Shown: positions 1-12,966, counted from the stretch's first letter. The stretch is 64,000 nt of DNA from Augochlora pura (GCF_028453695.1 NC_135776.1:806001-870000), one strand, 5' to 3'. The notes: generated from the sequence alone by a model not told the origin. Numbers and translations are program-made.

Positions 1-1983
1 GCAATTCTGGCACAGTGCTGCACTTTCTTGTAAGATTACCACCATTCACCAGCATGTTCCTCTGCTATCAAGATGACAACTTCGACATCCCCGATCGGAC
101 GTTCCATGCATTGGCCACCACCTGGAGACTAACCAGTTGTGATTCCACCACTGACGTAAAGGAATTGATACCCGAATTCTTTTACCTACCGGAGTTTCTT
201 TTAAATTACGAGGGATTCAATTTTGGAGTCCGACAAAATGGCAGTAGGGTAGGCGACGTTGAGCTGCCTAAGTGGTGCGGTGGAGACGCCAGGCTGTTCG
301 TTCTCGCTCACAGAGCAGCATTAGAGGCAGACCTTGTCAGAGAGGTGTTGCCCTATTGGATAGATCTTGTCTTCGGTTTCAGGCAGACCGGTAAACCAGC
401 CGTCGAGGCTATAAATGTATTCCACCCTGCGGTAAGTTTTCTGATAAATCAAAATACAAGGTGCAAAGCTCATAGATCAACGCTTTCAGACTTATTACGG
501 ATTCAACGTTGAACAAATAGCAGATCCTTTGGAGCGTCGAGCGTGGGAAACTATGGTGCGCACTTATGGTCAAACGCCAGCGCAATTGTTTACGTCTGCT
601 CACCTGTTGCCAATCCAAAACATTGGGAACACCATTATGCATACGTCTTTGCCACAAGTTATCGAGGGTGTCGATGGTAAGCTCCAAATGTTCGATCCTT
701 TATTGTAGTGCTCATTTTTGTAAAATAATTGCAGGTATTAAATGGGGAAACTATGTGGGCGCGCCCGGAAATGAACCGGTTCTTTGCTGGAAGCATAAAC
801 ATAGGGCACCACTAGCAAGTTTGGTTCCTTTAATGACGGGGGACGTCTTCGGATTGCCCAGTTATACCACCCTTCTACTCGGTTACACGAAAGAGAAAAG
901 TATATCGTATTTCGATAATCGATAAAACGATCATGATTTAGCTCTCTAAAGGAAATGTTTGTAATATTTTTCAAAATCTTTGTGCAGGTGCAAGCATGTT
1001 AAGCGGGACATCTGTCCTAGGAGCTGCCCTGGTATCGTGGAGCGGCACGGATGGTATCGCAAGACTGAAATGTAAAAAGGAACAACCACCGAGACCTTTG
1101 ATCAAATCGTCAGGCCTCGACCCGGTAAACGATTTGCAATTGAAGATGATATCTATTCGGTTCCTATCGGATCTTGTAACATCAACGTATTTCGTCTAGA
1201 TCACTATACTAGGATCAGCGCCAGATTGTGGACAATTATGGGCAGGCCACCTATCCGGCAAGGTAACGGTTTATACGTACACCGTCGTTCCAGGAAAAAT
1301 TGACTTTAGTTCCACGCCACCATGCGTCCTTTTGGCACACAGGAGCAGAATCACGACAATATCGCTTTCACGAGCGTTCAGTATATCGGTTACTGGTGAT
1401 GCGAGCGGAGTCATAGTTATCTGGGACTTGAACAGGTACCCACATACTACATACACATTCTATGAAAAATCCTACTACTACATGTGAAAATTTCTTTTCT
1501 AGTTTGACCTATGTAAGGTCAATATCCTGCGAGGAAAATTATCCTATTCGTTTGCTTGGGATCAGTGAGACCCTCGGTGATATTGCAGTCACTTACGAGA
1601 CCAGCAAGACGGCAGAGAACGCGTCTTCGAGCCAGTCAGAATTGAAAGTATTCACCATAAATGCTAGACCGGTCGGTTCCGTTTTGTCTAGGAGAAAGAT
1701 CACATCCCTTTGCTATAGTAACGCTCCTGAAGGAGTGTCCGTGAACGTTATCGCGACAGGATTAGTTAACGGTGTGATAAGATTGTGGAGCAGTTGGGAC
1801 TTGAGATTAGTAAGGGAAATTCTGAATGGTATCAAGGGCTGTGGAGCGGTGATCGCAATCGCATGGGCGCTGGATCAACATCATTTGTATGCGGTCACGG
1901 AGGATTCGACAGTTTTGATATGGGAGGGGTCCAAACGCCTGAGCAACGGTACCCCGAAGTTCGTTAACTTAACTTCCCTCTAA
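1..1983 (+). CDS. mauve (LYST): LYST/mauve-like lysosomal-trafficking regulator, C-terminal part (BEACH + WD40), 5' end outside window
   Basis: Partial gene. Six exons fit one frame: 1-431 (codons from base 3), 490-676, 735-899, 988-1124, 1200-1435 and 1503-1983, stop TAA 1981-1983, giving 544 residues. All introns have GT-AG ends and phases agree. The first three exons carry most of a BEACH domain: FFYLPEFLLNYEGFNFGVRQ, then IDLVFGFRQTGKPAVEAINV running into FHPA|TYYG across the first intron, then RTYGQTPAQLF. The rest is a C-terminal WD40 region with VIWDLN, VIRLWSSWDL and LIWEGS. The order and wording match the C-terminus of animal LYST (mauve in Drosophila), a giant protein controlling size and traffic of lysosome-related organelles; other BEACH proteins (neurobeachin, WDFY3) fit less well. 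The gene faces ANKRD49 tail to tail. AATAAA at 1988-1993 lies only a few bases past the stop, so the true poly(A) site may be further on. Confidence 0.93.
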
Positions 1984-2420
1984 TGTAAATAAACGAAACC
2001 AAAATGCCTTTCGAAATCATCAACGAAACGAACGTATTGAACACGTTCATGTTCGTATTTTTATAATCGATTTACCGTCTCATTTCTAGCCACAGAACAA
2101 AAGAATGACACGTTCAAGTATTATTTTATCGAAATGTTCACTAGGATGTTGCTTTTTCTCGTTATATTTCTAGTAACGCATTCACATCAACGTTTTTATA
2201 TTTTGTTGTATCAGAGCATATATTTCACATAATTAGGAGGTATATGTTTTCTTATTGACGTATTTGTATACAGAGCAGTGGTAAACCAAACATATACACT
2301 CACATCGAATTGTTACACATCCATAGATTTTTTATGTTCATAACATTGCAACATTTATATATATGTAAAGATATTAAGAAAATTTATAAAATATGAAATC
2401 AGAATCAATATGAACCTACT
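1984..2420. other. AT-rich convergent 3' region between LYST and ANKRD49
   Basis: This 437-bp stretch holds the 3' UTRs of two convergent genes. It is strongly AT-rich and has an AATAAA on the + strand at 1988-1993. I see no canonical AATAAA on the - strand for ANKRD49 within it, so that gene may use a variant signal. No open frame of interest. Confidence 0.6.
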
Positions 2421-3194
2421 TTAAATTACGTTTAAACAGTCCTCGATAATCTCAAACATTGGGTAGTATTTTCCTGTTCGCCTAGCAATTTGTTCTGCAG
2501 TATCTTGGCCAGAATTTACCAACTTGGGATTTGTATCTGGATGTAGAAGTAAAAGTTGCAATGCCTGAGAATTATGAGAGCTTGCGCATACTAAATGCAA
2601 AGGAGTTTGATCCCCTGCACTTTTAGCATTAATGTCTGCTCCGTTTGCAATTAGGACTGCAGCACATTCCACATTATTCCAACAACAAGCCGAATGCAGT
2701 GGTTCCCAATTGTCCATAGTTTTAGAACTTGTACTCGCGCCGGCTTGTAGTAGGTACTGTAAATAAAACATGAAAAATTAAAAACAGATGTTACGAACCA
2801 TAAAAGAAAATACGTACCTCCACAATATCTACATGACCAGCGTAGGAAGCTCTATGTAAAGGAGTGTAACCATCCTTATCCCTGCACTCCAACAAGTGTT
2901 TGTTTTTTGCTATTAATTTTCTCAGGTTGTCGAGGTTACCATTCTCGGCAGCTTCAAGAACACTTTTCTCATCGGGGTCTAAAAGTAAAGAGCAGTCACT
3001 CGTTGTGAAAACAAATACGACGGTTGACAATATTTTCATACCTAACCTTTTGCATTCCGCTCAGCCTCTATTCCGTCATCGTCGTCATCCCAAGCGCTGA
3101 CTTGCATGCGTTCGCTTCGAGGCATGTTCAACATATAATCGCGAACCTCTGCTATAGATGCTAAATTGTCACTTTCTTCATCGGACGATGACAT
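2421..3194 (-). CDS. ANKRD49: ankyrin-repeat protein, ANKRD49-like (complete, 3 exons)
   Basis: Complete gene of 214 residues on the - strand. Exons are 3194-3047, 2978-2818 and 2756-2421, with GT-AG introns and phases that add up. The start ATG at 3194 opens MSSSDEESDN, an acidic serine-rich head followed by an aspartate run (WDDDDDG) at residues 35-41. Ankyrin repeats follow: KSVLEAAENGNLDNLRKLI, then DGYTPLHRASYAGHVDIVE joined across intron 2 to YLLQAGAS, then DNWEPLHSACCWNNVECAAVL, then DQTPLHLVCASS with LQLLL. The C-terminus ARRTGKYYPMFEIIEDC matches the ANKRD49 ending (ARRT...YHYLFEIVE in vertebrates). Length is close to the family's usual ~240. The molecular role is poorly defined; ankyrin repeats bind protein partners. 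It shares a 164-bp intergenic promoter with RSPH9. Confidence 0.92.
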
Positions 3195-3358
3195 TTTAAT
3201 TCTTGTAAGAAATCGAACGGATATACACTAACTTTTTACACCGACCGTCTATGCGCATTTGCTGTAAGAAACTGTTATACCCGAGAGATATTTCTTATTC
3301 TCGTTTGTTTTGCAAACTGTCACAACAAAGTTATTGACACTTCCATATTTCTTGAAAA
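3195..3358. promoter_or_regulatory. bidirectional promoter between ANKRD49 (-) and RSPH9 (+)
   Basis: Only 164 bp separate the two start codons, which point away from each other. Both 5' UTRs and both promoters must lie here or overlap. No TATA box is clear in either direction. The head-to-head arrangement is seen directly; shared regulation is inference. Confidence 0.65.
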
Positions 3359-4434
3359 ATGGATTGCATCAAGTTGTTGGAGAGTTTGGATATCCAAGGC
3401 TATGCTGGCATTTGCATTAGTACCGAGCATTCGCAATTGCTACAAAATTCGTTGACGATACTTCAGAAAGAGAATCATTTTCGGAAATGTTACTACTGGG
3501 GCAAAATCTATGGGACTCGGAACGATTATCATATCGCTTATGGATTTAAGAGGGATTGTATGGACGGGCAAATGTATTATTATAGGTAAGAAAATGTCAC
3601 AGCGGTTCTCAATTTGCAGTCGTTTTTAAACGAACATTTCTTTAATTCAGCATTGACGGTTTCGATTGGTTTCTTTTACCCAACGCGGACAAATGTGCCC
3701 AATTTTTAACTCCCCTCGCAATTAACAAATTCGAAGGTGATCCATCGATAGTTACAAACGTTTATAACGTGAATCCTCCATTCCCGCCAAACGAGGATCC
3801 GAAGAAGTATTATGAAGTAAGGTGGCGCCACTGTTTATGTTAACATGTTTTCAAACTTGAAAAAAGAAGGTACTGTTCAGAAAGTCAACGGAGTTTGATG
3901 TGTACACTAGGGCCCTATACCGAAAGAATTAAAAGAAGAAGACAGGCTAGCAGCTACGGTGTATTTTATTCGAGAAGACGCTGCGGTGATTCCACGTGGT
4001 GCATGGTTCAAATGTTCCAACGGCGACGTAATTGAAAATCCAAGTTTCGAAGGACTCGATTCTGGAGATTGTACTTACTTGAAGTCCTTTCTGCATGCGC
4101 GTCTTCCGCAACAAAAATGGAACACCAATTTGTTGACCAGGCCTGATTATAACTACGCAGTGGATTTTTTGGATACCATCGATCTGGACGTTCCGCAAGG
4201 TATCGTGTAACGGCAATATAATACGAGGTATCAGTTTAAACACTTGCTTGTTCGGTATTGCATGTTTTCACAGAATGCTGGAGCCTACAATTACTGCACG
4301 AAAAGAACATGGTATTATTGCATAGCCTGTATTGGCCCGGCATGGTTTTCTATCATAAAATAAGCAGCCCGCATTACGGGTTTCTCTATTTCGGGCACGG
4401 GAAAAAGAATATGGACGTGGTGTTTATGGTTTAA
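3359..4434 (+). CDS. RSPH9: radial spoke head protein 9 homologue (complete, 4 exons)
   Basis: Complete gene of 280 residues. Exons are 3359-3585, 3651-3816, 3911-4199 and 4274-4434 (TAA 4432-4434), all with GT-AG introns and consistent phases. RSPH9 hallmarks appear in order: YYWGKIYGTRNDYHIAYGF near residues 45-63, FDWFLLPNAD, the proline-rich NVNPPFPPNEDPKKYYE, then AAVIPRGAWFKCSNG, FEGL, LDFLDT-type YAVDFLDTIDLDVPQ, and the ending LYWPGMVFYHK...YGFLYFGHGKKNMDVVFM. The length fits the ~276-residue family. RSPH9 is part of the radial spoke head of motile 9+2 axonemes; in an insect this points to the sperm flagellum. No break or missing segment is visible. AATAAA at 4723-4728 is a likely poly(A) signal. 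Confidence 0.95.
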
Positions 4435-5040
4435 GGATAATCCCCGCGAAAATAACCTAAGGCCTCCTGGATCCTGGATAACATTTATTATTCGTTGGGT
4501 GGGCTGTATTACGTTCTATTAAATAGCGCGGGAGGGAGAGGGCGGGGGAATCCTTAACCACGCTTTCCTTTCGTAGGTCAAAGGACTGACATTTCGGCAA
4601 TTTCTACGTCGTATCATGTTTTGTTATTAATCATTGACTGTGACTTATGCAATAGTACGCCGTACTTTGGATAATTGAAACTGAATCATTTGACTGTTAA
4701 TTTTACAATTTATTTCCTATGCAATAAAAGAATTGTCGATTAAAAAACTTGCAATAGATTATCGTAGATTAATCGTATTATTGTTTGTTTTTACTTCCAT
4801 TAACTACGCGGTCGTTAACTATGCTATTCGTTGAAGTAATGATCGCAGTTTTATCATTCTTACAGCAAATTGCAATAAACATTTTTTCTAATCGATATTT
4901 CATGCGTGCAGGACGTAAAGCCCGCAGAAGAATTTGCGACTGTTGTGAATCCGGCTTGTCGGCAGCGAATCTGTTGTCGGAGAATCGCGCGAGATGGCAG
5001 TAGGGTTGCGCCGGTGGACGATGAATTTGAACGCACAAGC
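4435..5040. other. RSPH9 3' UTR and start of gene desert
   Basis: The first ~300 bases are the likely RSPH9 3' UTR, ending near the AATAAA at 4723-4728. From about 4.9 kb the base composition becomes GC- and CpG-rich and stays so for tens of kilobases. No coding exon recognised. Confidence 0.55.
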
Positions 5041-5130
5041 GCAGTGACCGGCGTACTCGAGTGAAGTGTTGTTGCAAGTGCTTGGGATCCGTATTCCGAC
5101 GCAATTCTTCAGGATATATCGGCGTTAACG
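5041..5130 (+). promoter_or_regulatory. candidate non-coding first exon ending in strong splice donor
   Basis: The sequence up to 5130 ends ...GTTAACG and is followed by GTGAGT at 5131, a near-ideal donor. A CAGTGA start-like motif lies at 5042-5047. It sits just beyond the end of RSPH9 on the + strand, where a 5' exon of the next + gene (Akap200-like, 37 kb away) could be. The donor is seen; the start site and gene assignment are inference. Confidence 0.3.
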
Positions 5131-7109
5131 GTGAGTCGAACCCACTCCATCTTTTCCAGCGTTCTTTCTTCGCCGATCGATCGTTTAAACGACCATCGGA
5201 TCACTGTACTTTGCCTGTTAATTCGATAATTTTATAACGGCGTATCGCCGGGTGACGCCGGCTTCGCGAGAACGTATTTCCTAGCACGTGGATCCTAGCG
5301 GTGCCTGGACGAACGTTTCAGGCCCCCGTTTCGATTGTTCTCGGTTTTTGGTTCGACACCAAAGGAGAATATTCGGTGTTCAAATCGTCGAGATCCGCGA
5401 TTCCGTTCTTTTTCCGTTTGCTCGTTGACAGGCAGGCGGCGTCAAGATTTCGGCTTCTACACGAATTGCGGGTCACCTGACGTTGCCGAATTCTTTGCGT
5501 TCGTTTCTTTTTCGGCGAGTCAACGGCGAGCCGCATGCAATCGATACAAGGCCGATGTCCGATCGATGCAAACGACTCTCCAAGATGGATGTATGCTAAA
5601 ACGCGGATTTTCAGCGAGACGAAAATCGTTTCGGTTACCGTTGTAACGGTCGCGAAGAGTTAGGTTACAAGCCGCCCCTGTAGCACATGCATCGAAAGAA
5701 TGCAATTCGATGATTCGTTGTTAAAAATCGCTCGTAGAGAATCATCGATGTGCTCCCACAGTTTCATTTCCATTTCGTTCTATCGCGACGATGCGATTCA
5801 AGGTTAGCCGGGTTAAAGGGAGGGGTCACTAGTTCGCCGTTATTGGGCAACATTTTCCCCTAGCCAGTGAACGCGAGAACTGCGGTTCCTTTTTTTTTTC
5901 TTCCGACTCGAAAAATCTGAACACTGCCGGAGGATCTTGTTCAAACTGGAAAATCTCGTGAACCGATAATCCATGCTCGATGCTGAAAATCTTTACAAGC
6001 GTGTAGCATACGTAGATTTCGGTCGCGTTTCGGGGCAATTTCGGGGCAGCCGAGTTTAGCGCATGCGCGATGTATGGAAAACCATAAAACCGAAATTTGC
6101 ATGAATCCGCAATCCGCTAATGAACGAAACAGAAACCGGGCTATATCCCTACCTCGTTCGCGGTTTCTATCTGAATCCAATGTTCGTGCCCCTATTTCCG
6201 ACACTCTATCGAATTAATCGGTCCCGGTCACTCTGGTGCATCGTGTTCGAATCTGCTGATTAGACTAGTTCGTGTAACGGTTATTTAACCCGCAATAGGC
6301 TTCCCGTTTTTTAACGTTAAACCCGGCGCGCTGCCCAAGCTGATATTTCTTTTAAAGTTATTAAAACCAGAAGGACTCTTAGGTCAATAAAAGACAATCC
6401 CATTAAATTCGATTCTATAATTCTTACAAAACAATACACACATATTAGTCCGCGTTCAGAACTTCAGCGTTGAACGTAAATATTAGGATAACTGTTCTCA
6501 TTCTCTGGCGAGAAAAATATGTAAAAACTTTTTCGATTGAGACAAGTACTTGGGCGCGCAGAGTTTCTCGAGATTTCACCGTGAAAAAGCGGAACAACAG
6601 GGTTACGGCGGTCGTAACTTTCTATCCGGCACGATCGCGCAGTCGAATTTTCGTTTCTATTTGGAAAGGGAAAGAGAGAAAAGCATTCGCTGGAACGAAA
6701 AGCTGGCGTGAAGGCGGCCTTAGCGATCCCCGTGGATCACGGCCGGCTAGACGGAAAATCTCTGGCGTTAATCCTTCGGTTTGAACGACCACGTATCCCT
6801 AACTCGCGGGTGCTCGTGTTCTGCCATTTTCGAGGCGACCCTGCGGTTTTGAAAGCGTTCGGTTTCAGCGTGGCCTGTTCCGTTTCTCTCCTCTTCTCTC
6901 CTCTCGGACACGCCGAGATTTATTCTCAGTGCGACGGGGAAATCAATGACGGAGCCGATAACTTTCCCTCTTCCTCTCCGTTCCTCTCGCGCGGATAGAA
7001 AACCCTCCCGGCTCTCTTTTATCTGATTCATATGCACAACCGTACATGTGCAATCGTGTAGTCAATTCCGAGCACGGATTCTGAGTTCCGGTTCCTATTC
7101 AAACGGTGT

Positions 7110-7153
<44 letters not shown>

Positions 7154-9814
7154 TCTTACTCTTACTCTTACTCTCTCGCTCTTTCTCCATTCGACTGCCG
7201 TCTTTCTCCTATTCGCCTTCATCGAACACTCGAACACCATCGTCCCCAGGACATACATACATACTTACCGTTCCGTGGCCCGATAGCTTCTTAGGAGGCC
7301 ATTCGAATCGCCGATTCCTCGAAAGAACCGTTTCCGTCGAACATTAACCTGTTTCCATCCGAGGACCCGCCGTCGCGTCGATAAAATGAGAAGAGACGTC
7401 CCGTCTGCGAGAACCGGGACGGCTAAAATTAATATTAGGTCATCACGTCGACCGTTACACTTCTTCTCGTCCCAAAATCTGCAGTCGAAGCACCTCGAGC
7501 CCGTTTCTCGTTTGAAATTTACGACAACGTTAGGGGGACTATTCAATTCGCGAAACGCACTTCCTTCGGGAATTTTTTCGTTCGTAGACGATGCAATATA
7601 AATTAGATAGTGTTTCTACACAACAATTTTTCTTCGAGAGTTTTCCATTAGTTCACAGTTGAACGTAATATCGTAAAGCTTTTCCGCGAATCTTTTTCGT
7701 CAGGCTGGTGAATGAATTTTCGTTAGACTTGCGAACTGTAACTGGATCGAAGACACAATTCCGAAACGATTGGGACCTAAAGAGATATGGTTAGGGCGAT
7801 AGTAGTGCAATAAACTTGCTGTCCCCGATTGTAAACGGCGCGCGGACTGAGCTCCTAAAATCTGAAACGATCGAACGGTCGACCGGCGTTCCCCTGTTCC
7901 TGGAAAATTGAAACGGTGTCAGTCGCCGTTGAGATCGGTTTGGAAATCGGATGGAAAGGAAGTTGTTCGCTGCAGGCGACGTTCGCGGGATCGAGCTTGG
8001 GTTATCGACCTCGGTGCTCGGTCTTCCGGTTCGCTTTGTCGCTCTTTTTTAATACTGTACGCTGTACGACGATCGCGGCGTAACGGGACCTAGAGTAAAC
8101 CGTAAAAACCTCGTGAAAACGTCATGGCATTGACTTTCTTTGTTCCGACTGCGCGAGCCTCGAGCCGAGCCGATTTAAGACAGAGAGGGGGTGGGAGAGG
8201 GAGAAAGAGAGAGGGGGCGTAATTTTGCTCGTCAGCGCCGGTTTCGCTCTAAGCCGATCGCGAGCAAGCAATTAGGAACCAGATACGTGTCAAACACGGC
8301 CTCTCGAATGACTCATTAACGTTGGAATCGGGCCGAGTGTGCCGCCTTCCTTCCTTCGGGCCGTTACGATCGCATTATCGATCACTCGACCCGATCCTAT
8401 CGGTGCCCAGCAATTCTCAACCGGCCTTACGCACGCGTTTCCCCGTCGAAACGGAATGTCGCTCGAGTGCGGTTAATTGGTCGTAACTGGTTCGGTTCTA
8501 ATTTTCTCGGTGCGCACAAATTTTGGAGACGTACCTGAAACCTGTCGAAGACCCGTATCAATCGGTCTCGTAATTTCGTTACAGAAAAAGCACGGAATCG
8601 GCTTAAAATATAACCACCCCTTTAGCGGCTCACTTACAAGAGTACGCTTAATCGTATACGGTCAACGTAATTTTCCTTCTATCCGTGTGGAAAAATTTGA
8701 CGACTCCGGACGAAACCTACTCGAATCCGTTGCGGCAAAGTCCCACAGCAATTCGTTCTGCAGTTCCGTTGCGGAAAAATCGCGAAATCAGCCTAAAATA
8801 GAATCGGCGTTTCGCCCCGGTAAGTTATAGAGTGCTACAAATGCATAAAATCCAGGGTCTAATTGCGGGCTAAAAACGATCATTTGTTGCAGCGGCCGGT
8901 GTGCCGCGAGTGTATTGAAAAAAGCCGCGGAGACAGGCCGCAATTAGCGTGTCGGTTGCTCGTTGGCTCGAGTTATAATGACCGTGCGTGTTTTGCTGGG
9001 GGATCTCGGGAGGGATGTCCGAGTCGCGCGAGCCTTCCCGCGAGTTTTTCCTTCGGCGCGGGAACCTTCTCGCGTGTTTTTCTTTCGGGCCGAATCGCCG
9101 GGGCGGATTCTAATTTGCGAGGAAAACTGTTGCCGATCCGCGGAAGAGAGGCGGTGCGCGTGTGGTGGTCAGTGGTTCTCAAGGGAGACGGTTCCGTGGC
9201 AATTAGGTCGCGCTGGGAACGCGGAACGTGATGAAGGGCCGTGAGGCGTGAGAACCGTCCGTTTAAGGCGCGAGAACTGGTTCTGGGTTGATCGCGGGCA
9301 TCTTCTTCCCAAGGCCCTCTCCTCTCCTCTCCTCTTCTCGATGTTAAACACGGCAGAGATGTTACGAGCTCCTTTCGACTGGCTGAAATTAAACGTCGGG
9401 GACAAGGAGCCGAGGAGACCGCCTTTTCTCGGGCCTCTGCCTTCGCCGGTTCCAAACGCGCGCTCCTCCTCGGGCCTCTCTTACCTTCTCTTACCCTTCT
9501 CGTACCTACCTCTTGTCTTTTCTTACCTTCTCTTGCCTCCTATGTACACCTCCGGCCCTCCCGCGGCCACCCCAGCTCCTCCTTTTTCTCAATTTGCTTT
9601 CTTTCTTCGCCGTCTTCTTCCTCTTCTTGTTCCACGGTTGCCTACCTGGTCAAACGTTACGAAACGTTTCGCCCCGATCGTTTTAGATCCGAGCTGGAAT
9701 TTCATCGATCGGAGAAAAAAAATCCACGAGAATTACGAAAAACGAGATGCCAATACTGTCGCCCGTACCGCCGCAACGATCGACTCGTTCTCCTCCAATT
9801 TTTTTGCGAAATTT
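5131..9814. other. non-coding CpG-rich DNA (intronic or intergenic)
   Basis: Open frames here are short, lack recognisable domains and have arginine/serine-rich composition typical of CpG-rich non-coding DNA. Contains the (CT)n tract at 7113-7150, a G/A-rich patch near 8180-8220 and pyrimidine-rich CTCTC runs at 9308-9340 and 9476-9540. No RNA gene recognised. Confidence 0.5.
7113..7174. repeat. (CT)n microsatellite joined to (TACTCT)4
   Basis: A CT dinucleotide run at 7113-7150 passes directly into four copies of the hexamer TACTCT at 7151-7174. Frames through it encode only simple SL or SY repeats. Confidence 0.95.
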
Positions 9815-9914
9815 NNNNNNNNNNNNNNNNNNNNNNNNNNNNNNNNNNNNNNNNNNNNNNNNNNNNNNNNNNNNNNNNNNNNNNNNNNNNNNNNNNNNNN
9901 NNNNNNNNNNNNNN
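9815..9914. other. assembly gap (100 N)
   Basis: Exactly 100 N bases, the usual placeholder for a scaffold join of unknown true length. Frames drawn across it are not real. Confidence 0.99.
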
Positions 9915-12900
9915 ACAACTTCGTGACCGAACGTGATCGGAAGCGTGTTAGGATCGTTGACGAGAAAAACAAGAAACGCGAATTGTCGGGCGACGCGCGC
10001 TTCGCGCTTGTTCTTGAAACGTTTTCTACGAGCCGGGGGAACGAGTATCGGTCGGACGGGCATCACGTGCACCGCGAGTGATTCTCTTCCATGCCGTGGC
10101 TCCGTTGTCAAGTGGACAATATCTTCTCGTGTTACAACAATGTTACCGTTCCCGAACAAAACGACCCGCTGCTCCGATGTTTCCTTCTTGCGTGTCTCTC
10201 CGTCGTATTCGCTGCGAACAACGTGCAGGTTCTGCCCTGCGACGATACGTAACGTCGCGTTTCTATTTATCCCGGCGGGTCGCACCTCGAAAAATCTCTG
10301 ATTCGTACCACTAACCATTCGCATAATCCTTACGCGATACATGCTTCCTATTACGGTACGTCGATGCGGATCGTACTGTACTAACATTTTTCATTGCCAA
10401 ACTTTGGTCCCTGTTCCTTAACACTTTCATCAAATACGACCAAATTGTCGTGAAAGATAAGCTATAAGTTCTCTAAATATTATGCCATGTGTTACAGTTT
10501 TAAATAATTCTATTCATAAAGTTGATTCGATGTTGTTCGCGCGAAGCAGAAAATCGTGGTCGCCGCGCCGTGTGTGAGAGCGTGGAAAATTCGTGGACCG
10601 AATAACCTCTAGCGTGTTCGGTGATCTATGAAAAAGCAATCAACGCCGGGGAATCGACGCGATCCGGTCTCTTGCGCGTCTCACCGTCGAAAATATACCG
10701 AGTTGCGACAGAACGGAGACGGGTACGAGGGCGCGTGCTACCAGGGCGAAAGAGAATAAGAGAGAGAGAGAGAAAGCGAGAGCGCGCACCGGTTCCGTAA
10801 CGGTAAATCAATGCACTCGCTCCTCTTCAACCCTCTTTTCCATTAAGGCAACCGCCTGCGATCGGATCGACTAGACGTTTCTCGCTGAACGACCTCGCTC
10901 GACGATCCGATCCGATCCGCAATCGAACGCTTATCGCTGGTTCGGGATTAAATGAAATGTAGCGATCGATTCTCCAGAAACAGTTGCCGTCACTAGTCTC
11001 GAGAAGCCAGATCTCTTCTCGTGGCGACGTTCCCCTCTATTTGGTTAGTACTTCGTTAACTTTTCTGAACGCGACTTCAATGGTTTGCAAGCACTGCCTT
11101 GCCTGAAATAATCGATATTTGGTAGATCATGTATGAAATCTCTAACAAGAATCTGACCTGACGTTACTTAAAATATGATAATATAAAATCCGATAAAATT
11201 AGAATTCTGTCTCCGGTATGAGATTGTTGGTTGCCGATGTCGAGGATACGACGGACAATGTTGTTTTGGGGTTGTCGTTGGAGGAAACGTGCTTGTTGGG
11301 GGTCGAATTTTTGGGACGATCGGACCGTCAGATTAGCGGAACAAGCTTGTACAGTTGCAGGCGGGTCTCGAGCGCGCCTTTATTCTTCGGAACAGTAGAA
11401 CGGCATACAGTCGGGGATAGATGGATGACTATGACTGTATACACGAGGGCTTACGGCTGCCATTGCTGCGGGAGCGAGCGAAAACGACGAGGGACCGAGC
11501 GTCGGCCGTCGGCCGAACGGGAACGAGAGGGAATGCCCGAAAGGGGGAGTATGGGGGTTATGGGGGCACGTTCACACAAAACGGCCACCATAGGCACACC
11601 GGCAGCTGTTCACCATCCGTGCCCTACTCTCCATCTCCGCGCTCTGCTCCTCGCTCTCTCCCTCGCATTCTTAGCTCGGCTTAGCCTCGCCCTTCCTCCC
11701 CCGTTCGACCTCCACTCGATGCTGATCGTTCAAAAGTTCGTAGTTTCTGTGCTCGATGCTCTCCACGTTCCTGCCTCTCTTCCTCTCTCCCTCTTTCTCC
11801 CTCTCTCGTTCTCTTTTCATGTCTCGTTCCTTTCCCTTCTCTCTTTTGATCCCATCCTTCCTTCTCCTTCGTCGGACGTTTTCCAGACGGATATTCGGAG
11901 CGAGTTTTCCGAAGGGGTTGCCCACCAATCTTCTTCTCCCCCCTTTTCTCGTGCCGCACGTCGACTATCGAGACGTTCCGACGATACAGTCTGGATATCG
12001 GAGTTCTATGTACCCTCCGCGATCACAACTTTTCTTCCGGTATGTTCCAATCGACAAATTGACCACTTGTTCTTCGACTCGACCTCGCTGATTGGCACTG
12101 CTTTAGAAACTGTTGGATTTATCTGACAGATATACAAAAGTTATCTTCTACACAGATGAAAACTAACGCGTAATTATGGAAGAAATCGTAGTACAGGGTT
12201 GAAAGGTTATCGGAGAGATGTCGAGGCATTATCATTCCTCGGTACACACTGTTTTCAGTATACGAATGTTTCATGCCCGAAGTTTAGAGGGTCGTAAAAT
12301 ACATCGACGTCGCGTTTGCGCGAAAATTGAATATCGAAGGTGATGGACCGGCTCCACGGGTAAAAATTTCGTTGGAACGTTTATCTTCTCGGAGTTCCGA
12401 GTCTATTGAAGCGACGCGTTAGAGAGGGGGGGAGAAGAAAGAGCGATAGGGAGAACGAGTCGCGTAGTTGAGATACAGGGGTGGTCACGTTTATTACGCA
12501 ACCTGGACACGTGGTCGGAATATATATCCGAAGAGAGTCGCTCGTATTTGCCCGAGCGAACATAAATCTTGCTCGAGGACCCCGAGCCTTGACGAGGCGG
12601 GCTCGCGACAGGGCTCTTTCCTCAGTCGTGTTCCGAGGATTCCGATGATCGACCGATCGACTCTCTCTCTTTTTATGTTGAAATTCCTATACGCATGCTC
12701 AAAATTCATCCTTCGAGAACGACGATCTCTCCCGCAATCTTCGATTCGCCATTGTTATCCATTAACGGTAAACTGTTGTAATAAATAACCCGCTGCCTTA
12801 TTATTTTACCCAAACATTTATCACAGAAATGTGTTCGCCGTCGTCGGAAACGTCGCGGCTTGTTTCCACTTTGCGAGTTCTTATCCTAGCTATGGTTCAC

Positions 12901-12964
12901 GGGGGAACGGTTTCCAGGGTTTTCGCGTATTGTCGGTCAGCGCATCACATTTCCCCCTACCCCT

Positions 12965-12966
<2 letters not shown>

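Noticed and set aside
9248..10387. Long ORFs on both strands around 9.2-10.4 kb
   Set aside because: They read through the 100-N gap, so their length is artificial, and neither has a recognised motif.
11218..12126. Longest uninterrupted ORF (302 codons, + strand)
   Set aside because: The middle third is translated polypyrimidine DNA (leucine, serine, proline, phenylalanine runs), no domain is visible, and an opposite-strand frame is open over the same bases. Composition explains it.
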